Shown one piece after another: positions 28,801 to 42,600 of a stretch of 64,000 nucleotides of DNA. The stretch is from Brienomyrus brachyistius (Eukaryota > Chordata > Actinopteri > Osteoglossiformes > Mormyridae), in NCBI RefSeq assembly GCF_023856365.1, contig NC_064551.1, positions 20,026,349 through 20,090,348 on the forward strand, written 5' to 3'. The notes under the pieces were generated by a model that saw nothing but the letters and a program-made list of their open reading frames with translations, was not told where the DNA came from and made no database searches. The translations under genes and the position numbers were made by a program. The first letter of the stretch is position 1. Each line of letters begins with the position of its first letter.

Positions 28801-31800
28801 CATCTAAAACATTGTCACAAACATTACAGAAGCAATCTTTTCTTCCATATGGCACCTTTTCAAAGCAAACAGGAGACCTCGCTCTCGAAAGTCCACCCCG
28901 AGACTGGCTGGGAGCCATTTACCAGCCATGTAAGTGGATACCCCCCCCCCCCATCCTCCTTCATTATGGGCAATGACTCTGTGATTTCATGTGTACTTTG
29001 GCACTGTGCTTTTTTCTCCAAAGACAGCCCCCGCCCCCCCCCCCCCCCCCACTTCACTTTACAGGTATCCCCCACTTCTCATTGTCTATGGAGGTGCAGA
29101 GGCATCACTGGTTTGGAGACCACTCCTACACACAGGATCACTCACCAATTAGAAATGGACGCAGGTAAGACCCCACATTTAAACCTTCAAGGCTCTACTC
29201 AGACATGGCTCAGACCCGCAGTGGTAATTTTCTGCCACGAATATTCAGTGAACCAGCCAAAGCCACAAGACAAAAGCAGAATAAACCAGAACCAAGATCA
29301 AACCCAGCTTATTATCCTAAAAATACATGCTAATCCGGATTACATGTTCCCAGTGCAGTCCAACAGATACATCATCAGTAAACGGTGATCTGATACAAAA
29401 ATTAAACATTAAACTCCCTTCCCAAAAAGTTGTAATGAGAGAGAAAACTTTCTAGGAATCCATGGAACTCCAGGGACAGTTAGAATTTACGATTATTCGT
29501 GTCTTGACAATAAGCACATCCATTCCTGGGTCATTACTCTAAAGCTCTGGTGAGTTAAGTGTCTGTGAGTTTCTAGAACAGTGAAGCCATGAAGCCGACC
29601 AGGCCTTGGTGACAGAAACCTTTGATTACTGAGCCAGTTCAACATAATCATCTCCGAAGGGGAGCTGGAGGGTGGAGGTGGGCCGCAGAGAGGTCTGCTC
29701 TGAGAAGTTCCAGACAAAGACAGCAATAAATTCATCAGAGCCCTAAGTGTCACCGGGAAACGTGCTGTGAGCGGACATTCATGATTTACACCCCGCACAC
29801 CCCACCCCCCACACTCCAGCACCTTAAATATCCTCCGTGGAAAGGGGAGTGGCCCATTTCTTGACAATAAATCTTGGACAGGAGTGGTCTGTAGGCGGGT
29901 GATGCCTGCACCTTGTTCCTGTTAAGGATGACTGATGAAATATCCTGTGCAAAATCATCCATCTGTATCCTGGCTCAAGACCGGAAAATTCTGCTCAGCA
30001 TAAGTTATGGATAACGAACGGTAGCCCCAGTGTGGCTCAGAGCGTCAGGATAATTTAAGAGGAATACATTTTGCGTATGAATGTTTTTCATCTGTATGTG
30101 GGAGGGGGTGACTAGGGGATCCTCCTCCTTGCAGTATTCAGCGTGAATACTGAAATGTTTTAATGTTATTTCAATTCAGCTGTTTTTCATTGAAAGAATA
30201 TTGCCACCTAGTGAGCAAAAGTGCAACCTCTCATGCAGAGTTTTCTTTTAACACCAAACTGTCCAGCTTACATACATATGGAGATTCATAGCCCATGTGG
30301 ACTTACAGAGTCTTAATTAGCCTAATTGTTACCATCTGTCCATCTTCCATAATGTCTGATGCAGTGTAGTATCCTGGTTAATCTGGATGCTAAAAAGCAC
30401 CAGCACAAATGAGAGGATTACCTATATGTCAGTCCATCACAGGGCATATAAGTGACACACAACAATTCAGCTCTTCTGTTTTGACCACTGGAGAAGAAAT
30501 GGAGTGGTCAGAGGCTAAGCCTCTGTGCCTGTGATCAGAAGGTTGCTGGTTTGCGAGTCCTTAAGCAAGGCCCTTAACCCCCTGGGCGCTGCTATGGGTG
30601 GCTGCCCTTCACAGCCAGCTGGCTCTCATCTACAGAGCGCAAGCTGGGGGAGGAGCAAAATAATTTCTCCACTGGGATCAATGAAGTACTAATAATTATT
30701 ATTATGAATCACATGCGGAAGGAACATGCAAATTCTACATATACAGAGCTGAGGGCAAGAACTGACCCCACAGCCTTAGAGGCTACCCAGTGCTAGCCTA
30801 CCTTAACCCCACCCCTAACCTTAACCCTGGATGTTAACCAGTGTTATTTTACTCCTAACCCTAACTCTGGAGACTAATCAGTATGCCCTCACACCTCCTA
30901 TTGAATGGATCAATTTTAATCGATTGTGCTTACACAAGTGGAATAGCATAGAACATCCATCCATCCATCTATTACCCTCCGCTTATCTGAGGTTATCTGT
31001 TTGCCTTGGGTGACCCAACCAGGGGCATAAAGCCCCAGGCAACTTAGCTCCTGGGATCATTGGATCACGCAAACCCCTCCACCACGATAAGGTGTCGGCT
31101 CCCGGAGAACAATGGAACTTTATTAATCTCTGTGGAGAAATTCTCTTTTTGCTTTACCCCATCCTGCTCTCCATGAAAAACACATATGTAGCTGCGAAAA
31201 TGTAGCTGGGGGGGGGGGGGGGGTCATAGCAAAGGGTCAACCACCTTGCGTCACACAGGAGAATCGCAGGTGAAGGGCTTTGCCGAGAGAAGGCTTGAAC
31301 TGGCGACCTTCCGATCATAGGCACTAAACACTAAACATGTGCAAATGGCCCCACTCTGACTGTGAGACGCTGAGATCACATATTCCTTCACAACCTACCA
31401 CAGGAGTAGATGACGCTGAGGTACTTGCGGATCCCGGAATAGCAGGGGTCTCCAAACTCCCTGGCAGAAGCCTGGATGGAGCAGTTCCTCTTCCTTTGGC
31501 AGAGGGACATCACCACTGCAAGAGCGCCACCTGATTGGCACTCTGCAATGAAAAAGACACAACTGAGCCATGGGTGGATGTAGAAGTATTTCCTCTTTTC
31601 ATCCTGGGAATTTAAATGACATGCACTAAAACCTATAACTATTTGCTTAAATAGTATCTATAGTACCTGTAATATATTTCAAGCCTTATTTTCAAGACAA
31701 AAGAAGAATGGTATCTCACAGTTTTCTTTTTTAAATTTGGCTGGATGTCACGCACTTTGGAACTTTTGGAAGGCTGTCAAGGCAGTTATTGGACTAGGAA

Positions 31801-34800
31801 TGCAAACCTGAAGATTCACACGGGGAGGTGAGACACGGTTCACATGAACAGGAGGGTGGACAATGTCACTAAGCAGCATAGCATTTTTGGGTGCTGTAGA
31901 TCACTTGAACCTTAATTTTTTTATTCCTCTGGTGTTAAGTAAACACTAAATTAAACCAACACTAAAACAAGAGCAGTACCCACTACACGATAACAAAGCC
32001 TGTTCGCAACCACTTCACCTTTGCTGGCTCCTCTACAAAGTTTTAGGAACCAGGACAGTATTTCTTTGAAAAACAAGCAAAACATTCAAAAACAAACAAA
32101 TCAAAACACAAACAAACTCATCTTGGTATATAAACCCAAGGATTAATATTTATCTGACGACCAACATTTTTAGTCAGATATTTTTCAATTTATCTGAGTC
32201 ACACAATGATGTTTTTGTTAAAGGTCTTTTGGGCATTTCTCATCTAAAAAATATAGATAGTGAACAATCACCTCAAATGAGACACGACTTGATGTGTCCT
32301 CCAGAAAAGAAAACCGTCTGACGATGCTATAGGAGCGATTCCAGACCTTTTCTGGGACAATGTCCTATTAGATACCTGATCCTTGGCGGACAGTAGCTGG
32401 GATTGGAGTTTCTCATTGTGGGAATGAATAGGGAGGTCATGAATCAACACCCCAGCACCTGTCATCTCAAAGGTCCTCAACACTGTAAGGGCTTGTCCTT
32501 CTGTTACAGAGACCTTTTCTCAAGTACAGATGCACCTGAAGATGGCCCGTTCTTCCACTAGAACTTTCTATGCACCTCTCAGAAGCAAATGTTTCACAGA
32601 CTCTGAGCTCTTTGCCGCAGGGTCACTTGAGCAGAGCTCCCAATGATACCAGAAAGACAATGACGGCATCCTCATACTGAAACAAAAAAGCACACCGAGA
32701 CACCTCCATCACCTCAAGTGTGTGACTGGCTTCAAGCCAGTCCTACTATCGTACGGACTGTGTTGCGGCATGCAGCCTCATCCATAAGATAAATTGACTT
32801 TCTGCTCTCATTTAAAGCAAAATGTCCATAAACAAACAACACAATTTCAGGTGTATGAATTCCTAACCAGCATTTCATAGCTGTATCATCACATACAACC
32901 ATCCTGTGAAGTACTATCACTGGTGCCACATCCCTGCCATCCCAGTTCCGTTGCCGAAACGACGTGAGTCTCAGACTACTGCAGTTCCTGCAGGACACAC
33001 TCCCAACTCCCAAAGCCAGACCAGTTGTGGGGAGTATTGTCTGACTAATCCCGCTAAAATACGGGCCCTGAAATGAAAAACTCTTCTGCACTTTAGTGTC
33101 CTGAATGTCATTCCGCGATAGTATTTGGCGTTTCCACTGAACACTAAGCTTGGGGACAGGCAATGACAATATGATAGTAAAACACAGAAACAACAAAAGA
33201 AACATTAAAAATGAGAGAATTGTGTTGTCATGCCTTGTTTACTAAATGTTGTCTTTGTAGGAATATTCTTTTGACAGTTTTGAAGGCTTTTATTTCTTTG
33301 TTCATTTCTCCTCTGCTTGTTAAAAAAATTCATGCACACCAGACAAAAACTTTGAAGGAGATTCTGTCAGGCCTTGTGTTGCCCTTAGGCTGAGAAACCA
33401 GATGAAGACAAATGTCTCTTTTTGAGTGCCTGAGTGCCTAATTAGCTTCAGCGATGTTTAAAGGCCATTCATGCACTGACCTGCTCCAGAGGGACCCTGT
33501 CCAGTTCCCGATAAATGCTCCCCACAAACCAGGCACACATCGGAGGGGGGAGGAGTCGCCTTAAAAGACCTTGTCCATTAATCCACTCTCTGATTCCCGC
33601 CAGAGCAATTAGTCAACTGGAAATGTGCAAGGGAAACAGAGCAGCCCAGTTGTCGTCAGTAACAGATACTTCACCAGAAGAGCTCGAGATTAAAGCTGGA
33701 TTTTCAGTGCTGCCAAATAAAATTGGCCTCGTCTGCCTACGATCCTAAATATATGGGGTATAAGAAGGGGGAGTTTCCATGTGCCCCCTCCAGGCTAATA
33801 GGGAAGGAATGAAGGAAAGAATGGGTCCAGGCTGCCCTGCACAAAGAACCAGGGTTGGGGATGGTGACCTTCAGCCAAGATCAGGCTGACATCCAGGAGA
33901 ACACAGACACAGGTGCTGGCATTAATGTGTTTATTCTGCGAAACACCAGTCACGTTGCAGCATCAGCACAGCAAAAATTTAGGAATACGAACAACCTGTG
34001 ACTTAAATTAAACTGCAGATTTAATCTTCTGTGCAGTTCTGAGATTTTGCTCAAATTTTTCTGCAATAGAATATGGAATGAGACAGGAGTGTTGTGACTT
34101 GGGTCCACATTATAACTACTCTAAAACAGCAAGACCTTCCACAAGCAGACGAGCTGATATAGACCCCAAAAAAGAAAGAAAATAGAGAGAGAGATGTGTT
34201 TTGGTGGTTTACTTCCTGGAAACACTATAAAAATCAGGAGATGCGAAAAAGATAGATGAAATGAAGAGGGATCCGAAGTGGAATGAATCCTTTCAACATC
34301 CAGATTACTGTTTGTTAAGGCAGTGGCTATGTTTCCCATAATGCACTACTTCTACCACCCCTTTGCTCTGAATCTCTCCTGGAGAAAGACAGGTTCAGGT
34401 ATGGCCTCAACCGATCAAATGTCCCCTCTGAGTGCAAATGATTCTAGTTTTGCTGCAAATGTTTGCCTGCAGATTTCAGAACGCTGACAGGGTCACAGTC
34501 ATCCGATCTAGCATATAGATCAGCTATAGGCTGATTTGTGTGTGATGATTACCATTTGAGCTGTGAAATTACATACTTGTCGCCATCTGCTCAGGTGTCC
34601 AGCTGAATTGGTCTGAGTCAAGGTCCGCAGTCCTTCTTTTTATGGGAGCGTAAGAGGGGCCATAATTTATACAGAGGGGCCAACTTCATCATTAGTCTAT
34701 GATTTGTTTTGAATCGGGGAGTGACAGGAGAGGAGCACTCCAGGGGCCAATCAGCTTTCATTGCCCCTATGGCCTCACCCCTGTTCACTCCCCTGGCCCT

Positions 34801-37800
34801 CACCTCATGGTTCATGTGCAGTAGCAGCTGGGAAATGCTTAACGAAACTGACCAAACCAGAAGGTTCGAGCTTCCTCAGTCCCACAAGGAACACTTTGTC
34901 TTAAAGGAATTAACACCCAGCTGTAAAAGTGTGTAAAGGGATGAATTTAATGTTCCATTACAGATAATCTGTATAAGAATGTCCCCAAGGTGAACAATTC
35001 AGGCAATGCAATCAATTAAGGACAAAACAATTAAGGCCATATTATGAGTGGGGACTGCAGGCTAGGTTTATGATTCAGGACACGAACTTGTATTACTAGT
35101 GTGGATGGTTTGAGTCCATGAGTATTTTAATCTGGCCTGCTACAGGAAAACATCTCTATATCTCTGCAAAAATGACAAGCCAGCCATTAACAATATAATA
35201 ATATTAATAAACAGTATTCCGGAACATATGTACCAAGTGCTGTGGTAGTTTAGGTCCAGTTCCAGGAAGTCTACTGCATATGTCTGGGTACACCTTAGGC
35301 CTAATGCTGCTCCATTCAAAGTCTCACACTAACCCCCACTGAGACTGTGGCTGGAAATCGGAGTACCTCGAAGAAACCCACAAGAAGCGGTAAAGCAACA
35401 ATTCTGCAAAAGGGGCTGGGTTTCAGCTTCCAGCTAACCCATCCACACTGGGCTAACCTCAGGTATGCACATTGTCCATGCGGTTTTGCCTGAAACCTTC
35501 AGCGAACCGCAACGTTTGCGTTAATTCTCACTGTGTGCCGGGAAAACATGCGCAAGGCCTTTAAAGTGGATTCTGTGGAAGTTATTGTGGTATTTCCCCG
35601 TGAATCAGATACAGTATCCTCATGTGTAGCAAGGTAGCTTACTTTCATGTGAATTTAATACAATGACCACAGTGACGCAGAAGCCCTTCTGGAAAAGGTC
35701 CACGTCTTTTCGAAAAGCCGCTCTTTAAGGTGGTGACAAACGTGGCGTTCAGATCCAAGGAGTCCTCACTAGTGTCACAAAGTGAAATGGGATGCGCCCC
35801 CATATCGCTCAAAAAACGAAATCCGATGAGACAATGAAACCTATTCCAGATGTGTCGTCACCATCGTATTTTAGGGCGCATTGTTCACCCCCGGTGACTA
35901 ATGACACTCGAACTTCCCCGGCCAACCTAGCCGCCTCTCCCAGCGAGTGCCCAGACGGCGTGCTCGTGTGAACTCGATACGTGCCGCGGCTTGCGTCCAA
36001 GTGACACCTGCCTGGAACTTCACGGGAGAACAAAGTTCCTTCAGATTTTCTTTGGAATGTGACCATTAAATGGATTTCGATAAAAAAGGAACATCCCTCA
36101 GTCTGTCGTTTAACTTCAGCTGCATGGCATTTTCTTTTATTTTCTGTATATTTGTTGGGGTTGGGGGCACTTTTTAGACTTTTTGTTCTTTCATATATAT
36201 TTTTTTTCCTGTGTCTATGTGTGAGTAATGTTTATATGAGCTTTGTCAGAAGCATTTCGATGTATGTCTCAATATGTTAAACAAGACCATGACAACTAAA
36301 GGACTCTGACTTGATGAAGACGCAGTGTCCCATCTGAACATGCTAATGCGGAAACACTACACACCAAGTTCTTATCCTAAGTTGCCATTAACAAGCCAAG
36401 CCAAGTGCATGACATCCAGCCCTTTCACGGCTCATTCCTTGGTAAAATGAGTAAGCTATATAGATTAGAACAAACAATCATCTCTTATTAATGAACAGAG
36501 CCCCACCTTGATCTACGGCTTACTGTCTTAATGCTCATTATCTTGTGCTTCCAGTGTTATGGAAGCCAGCCCCCCCCCCCCCCAATGGGTATACATTACA
36601 GGGAGGATGGAGGGCTATAACCACCCCGAAAATCAAAACCAGCTAATACAACTCCCCCAATGATCAAACCTCAAAGTAGGTGTTTACCTCAACCCCCTCA
36701 ATGTTCAAACCAAATTCACACCCTTGCCCCCACCCCTACCCCCAGCCCCAGTTCACACCTACTGCCGGCGCCCTCTGGTTTTGGAGCGGGCACTCCTGGA
36801 CGCCTTGTTGGGTCCTCCCAAAGGAGGCTGAGTAGACAGCGATCAGCATCCCCCTTCTGCAGCTCAGGTTCATCTGTTTGTCCTCACAGGCTACCTTGTT
36901 CTTGTACTCGTCTGAGGACGGAGGGAAAAAAACAGCCTGAACTCTCCCTGCGGAGGGGGGGGCAAGACGTTTTATGGACACTTCAATCTTGTACCAATGT
37001 GGTCAAAAGCCACAATGAAAGAGGCAGCAGATAACAATGCAATAACGTACATGTAGTGCTCATAAAGTTACTGGCAATATTACAATCTTAATTGAAATGA
37101 CAGGGTGGGGGGTCCGGGACCAAAATAAGCCATACAAGACCACCTATTACAGAGAACATTTTACGGTATATTACTTTATCGTGATTTTTAGAGAACCCTC
37201 CCACCCAAGAGTCATTGGTAACTTCAAGCACTGGTTAAAATTATGACTGTGCTAATCAGCCTATGATTTAAGGACTGAAGAAGCAAAAGGCACAGCAGAC
37301 GAGCCGCTGTCATCAGCACCACCTTCCCGCGTCACACAGCTTGCTGCTTCGTCAACAACCCCCTGTCCCGAATGCAACTATCAATCTTTAACATGTCCCA
37401 GTAATTCTTTAAAAAAATCATTTTAGGGGAAAGTGAGCAGATGAAACTCCGCGCAAATAGTTACGGCCTTTAGGAAGTTTACATGGTGCTAGTTTGTGGG
37501 TCGACGGCACATATGACACGCATTTACACTCATATTTACATTCATATAAAAATATTTAGGTATTGACATATGCACATGCTGGCGATAATACATTAGTGCT
37601 GCTGAGCTGAGTTTCCAGTCAATGACCAGAAACAAGTGAGGCAAATTAGCTGTACCTACATGACACTGCATCCTGCCCTGGAATAAAAAAAAAAAAAAAA
37701 AAACAAACCTTCAATTATGTTGTGGTACTGGATTCATGGGCAGTACAGACTGGGAGGCATGCCATGCCGAAATGCCCAAAACGTCAGGCTAATGTGCCGC

Positions 37801-39639
37801 AATAACAAAGGGGGGGTCGGCGAACACAAGACGCGTCATACAGTAGGGAAAACATGGATAACATGCTGCAGTCACAGGCGAGCTTCAGGCTATCGTCCCT
37901 CTTGGGAAGGAAAACGCAGTGTTACAGTGACATTTCGGGCTTGGCTATGCACTGGAGTGCATTCTGCTTGCAGATATGCATTCACCATCCTAAGAAGCCA
38001 AAGAGGACAGAGTAAGGTAAAGTCAATGTCTTAAAGAGGTAGAGTAGGGCAGGGGCATGGAGGGCGACTAACTTACTGGGGCGACATTTATACCACACAA
38101 TGAGGTATTTGCTACTGCTGGGACAGGGGTCCGTCCCGAAAAGACGGCTGTTGACGAAGAACCGGCAGCTCCGCCTGTCCTGGCACTCAGTGAGCATCTT
38201 CTGCGAGGAAGAGAAAGAAAGTGAGTCTGTTAAATTTGAACCAATCAGGCGACAGGAGAAAGAGGGAGAAGTCACACTTCGACGATACTCGGCGACACAG
38301 GGCAGCCCACAAGGTCGCAGTGAGGGGCACTGCGGCCTCGCACTCCCAGGACTGTGAGCCTCAGTGCTTCCGCAGCCTCTGCGTGTGCAGAATATACTGC
38401 ATGTCAGTAAATCAGTGTCTACAAATGACACGTCATCAGAGGTTGGTAGTCCAGATCCAGAGAGGAAAAATCCAGAACAAGATTTTGTTTCAACAGTTGA
38501 GTACTATGTGACTGTGACTATTAATTCTCAACTGGTTGGTTGAAACAAAATCTTGGTCTGGATTTTACTCTCTGGAGCTGAATTACCCACCTCCCTCCAG
38601 TGCGAAAGTGCAAACTTCCCCTGTGGCTCACACTCCTGTCCCGGGGGTATTTCCTGGGTCAGGTTCACTGTGACCTTATAACAGGTAAACTGTTAATTTG
38701 AAAGGGATTTGTATTACAGCTCTGGTGTACATGGCTGCATTTACTAATTTGCTACACTGTGGGATCCCACTATCTAATTTTAAATCTACACATGCTCAAA
38801 TCCTTGAGATGTGTGTAATTCCCTCTTGCACTGCTGTACAAATGCTTTACTACTGTTTCTGTTTCCATTAATAATTGTGTCAGTTGTATCCAGAGGGATC
38901 CATCTATCCATTTTCTGTAACCACTTGTCCTAGACTGTAGAGGGAAACCGGAGTACCCAGAGGAAACCCCATAACAACACTGGGAGAACCTGCAAACTCC
39001 ACACTCATGGAGCCACGGCAGAGACCCGAACGCTGGTCCCAGAGGTGTGAGTCAAGAGTGCTAACCACTGTGCCACCCCTCCAGAGGGATGGTTCTTGGA
39101 AATGGATGTGGCAAGAGTCCCTGCCAAGTCAAACAGTCAGACTGAGGAAAACCTCTCCAGGAAACCACAGTGACTCATTATACACCCGAGCAACCATGTC
39201 TGGGACTCAGGTGAGCATTTTTGGCACCTCCATCACCCCAACCGCAGGCTCTGCGAACTGGTGGATAGTTCTGCCCGAGAGCACGTGGCAACGTGATGAA
39301 AGATGTTGGGGGAGGTGGTTTGTGGACGCACACACACACGCACACACACACACACACACACACGCACGCACATGTAGAGTATACCTATCCTTATGGGGTC
39401 CGCTCATTCACTCCTATGGAAAAAATGCTAACGCTAACTATGTCAATCTTAACCCCCACCCAGCCCTAACCATAACTATAAGTAACCAAGCAAAACACAA
39501 GAGTTTTTGCATTTTTAGTTTTTTCATAGTAGTCACTGATTTTATAATATAGAGTTTTCCCTTATGGGGACCAGGAAACCGATATTTATCACGTTATGGG
39601 GACATTGTGTCCCCATAAGGATAGGTATACCTGCTCGCG

Positions 39640-39683
<44 letters not shown>

Positions 39684-42600
39684 GTATTCGTAGTAGAAGG
39701 AAAAGTGTGAATCAGATACAAACACTCTTTTCAGTTGCTGTAATTCTTCACTGTTGTATTCCACATATGGATGATTCAGTGCAAAATATTTCGAGAATGG
39801 CACTTACAGACATCAGCCTTGATGCCACTAAAACGTCCAGACCTATGTTGGAAGGAAAAAAGCCACTGGAATACCAGATTAATTGAGCTAAGGCTGAGGT
39901 AGAATGAACACGCATCAAGAGCGCCCCCTGCAGACCAATGCACTTGAAAGTCGTCAAGTGAAGGTATGAGTTCTCAGTGTTGTCTGGGGTTTTATGGGCA
40001 GAGCCCCCAAGGTCAGTATACCCAAAGCAGATCCTCTGTGTAATGTGCAGTCCACTGCCACCCTCTGCCACCACCATCACCCTTAGCCATCCATGCTTAG
40101 TGTAGCATGAGTCATTTGTCATTATATTGTTCCACTCATTGAACGTCAAAGACGAACACCGATGAACACACGCACTCATGTAAAGTGTACTCCCCGACTG
40201 CACACCTTTTTGAATGAGAGGCTACAAAGCAGACTGTCATCCATCCATCCATCCATCCATCCATCCATCCATCCATCTCTGTCAGGGTTGTGTAAATTGC
40301 TTTTCACTCCTTACAAATGTTGACACTCACCCACTAGTCACAACTTGTCTTTGGACTTCTCAAGCATATTTACCTTAAAGCGAAACACACCCTGACCACA
40401 CTGGGACCACTGGAATCGCCATGCAATGTTTTTCACGCAATGGGTGCAACACGGTGTAATTCATTTGGCAACAATGAATCAATGGCGATGTGATCAGAGC
40501 ATCAAAAAGGGATGGACATATTTCAAAATGCTGTTAAAGTGTAACTAGAGATAAAACATACACATTCCCAAATATGTAACTTAAATGTCTCCAATGCAAA
40601 TATTTGTTGCAAAAATATTCCACATGATGAAAAAATCCAAAATTTTGTGATGTAAGTCTGTTTCAAATGAACACAAAAGAAAAAAATGTTAAACTTAATT
40701 AATACTTCTAACTAATGCGTTTGTAAGAGAATAATGATAACAAAGAAAAAAATAGCGATATCAGCAAGATGCTTCAAAAGAATCTGCAAACTGTGATATA
40801 GGTGCCTAATGTTTTAAGTAACAACCACTGGAAAATTGCTAGCCTTTCAGCTGAGGGTCAGTAATGGGATGTTTTCAAGTCTCATTTTACTGGATTTTCC
40901 AACTTTAACTGGCAACTGGCAGCTTGATAGAAGGGAGGGGTTAGAACTTTTGAAGGGGGGGCTAAATTGAAGGGGGGGTTGATTGTGTAACATGGCTGAT
41001 TGTGTAAGTTTGCGTGGGGGTCTTTTTGGCAAATTGCACACTTTAGAAGAGGCCAGGTTCCTGGCCTTCCGCACAAAGCTGTTTCATGGGGTTTTGCCAT
41101 AACATCCCTTCTAAAATCATCAGGGTGGGGGGGGAGCAAAGGCCCCCTTTTGTCAGCAGGTGCCCATTCAAGCTCTGGTTCTAATTTGCTTCAGAATGCC
41201 ACCGCTCGGCCATTAAAAGGTCGGACTCACTGAAGCTCCGCGTGTCTTGCTGGGCGGCAGGAGTGGCCTGGTGGAACAGAAACATGTGGAGGGGAGGGGA
41301 GTACGGGGGCGGGGGGGGGGGGGGGTCTCTCATACTACAAAGGCTGTGCCCTGACAAGAAGCTGCCATTTGAATTCCCCCCCCAACCCCCACAGAAAAAA
41401 CGTCTTCCAGCCCCAGGTATGGAATTCCTCAGGGAATTCCACGAAAACCGTGCCGCGAATCCCGGCAGACGGAGCACGGACAGGATCCTGTCGGCGGCCC
41501 TGCTCAGGCTCACAGGAAGCCGAGGACCTGGCCACCAACCTGGAGGTCTGCGGGAATCCGGCAACACAGGTCATCCACACAATGGCTTTGTTTTTCTGCG
41601 TTATCACCATGGAGACCGGAAATGTACACACAAATGGCCCAGTTCTGTCAGCGTCCCCAAATAGGGGCTCATTGTATTTGATTCAGGACTAAATACCAGA
41701 TGAAAAGACAGATAACTTACTTTTTAGACGTCAGTGTGTTTATTTGCCCTTGCCCTCCTCTCTATAGACCACTGTGAGGAAATGGCAGCATCCAAGACAA
41801 AAGGAACCAAAGAATAATTTCAACCATTTAAGAAGGATTGCAGTTTGTTTAATTTGAATTATAATACTCTATATTCTGGCTTTTCACTCAGTTTCAAAAC
41901 GTTATCTAAATCTAAAACTGCAGTTTGCAAGCATGTGAATAGTCTGGAACGGAGTGCAAAATCCATAATCCACCTTCAGCCCAGTGGTGCATAAATTTTC
42001 AAACTGAATTAGAAATTGAATCTGTGTAGATACTTCGCATTCAATGCTTTGAATTCTGAACCTGTAGTTTTAAAGCCCATAACACTGTAGGTCACATTTC
42101 ATCCGTGTTCCATAATTGCTCATCCAGTACAGGGGCATATGGATACTGGCACCCATCCTAGGAACTGTACAGTTAAATTTAAAAGTAAATTCATTTTACA
42201 AACCCAGTTACTTCCTTCCATTCATCTTCCCATTACTCATCCAGAACAGAGTCACTAGGGGCCAGGAACCAATCCCAGGAAGCCTAGGGCAGAGGGCCAG
42301 CCCACCTTAAGGCACACACACACAGAATCACACATACTATAGGCAAATCAGAGACGCTAGTTCTCAAGTGGCATATCTCTGGACAGTTTCCTGGGGGGAA
42401 ATGACCGCACCACAAAGAGAGAACATGCAAACGCCACATAAGCAGAGTAGGGACAGAATTCAAACCCCCCAGCCCTGCAGGTGTAAGATGACAGTGCCAC
42501 CCAAACTCAAATACTTTTAGTGCTAAATATCCCTTTAAATGCCAGCAGAATCATAGGCAATCGGGTCTCAGCTGTATGACATGACAAGAGTCATGAAAAT

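Larger units (their letters stand above)
6651..31398 (-). other. Large EVA1 intron (24.7 kb)
   Basis: The intron separates the lectin exons from the membrane exons. The bases joined across it keep the frame (G+TG, Val), so no further exon is needed, although a phase 1-1 exon could hide in it. It holds a 14-bp minisatellite, a truncated SINE, a tRNA-like SINE, a solo LTR, a nested DNA transposon, microsatellites and many G/C homopolymers. I saw no exon of another gene on either strand. The longest open frames (28756-29388 plus, 16816-17265 plus) are low-complexity or featureless. Confidence 0.6.

Noticed and set aside
28756..29388. The longest open frame in the window (210 codons, plus strand)
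   Set aside because: Its proline runs come from poly-C tracts. There is no start context, no recognisable domain and no splice partner, and it lies in an EVA1 intron on the other strand.
30790..30870. CTAACCCTAA-like stretch as an interstitial telomere repeat
   Set aside because: Units are irregular and few, with no continuous TTAGGG/CCCTAA array.
39178..39803. Frames with VCVCVC or THTHTH runs
   Set aside because: These are translations of CA microsatellites, not proteins.
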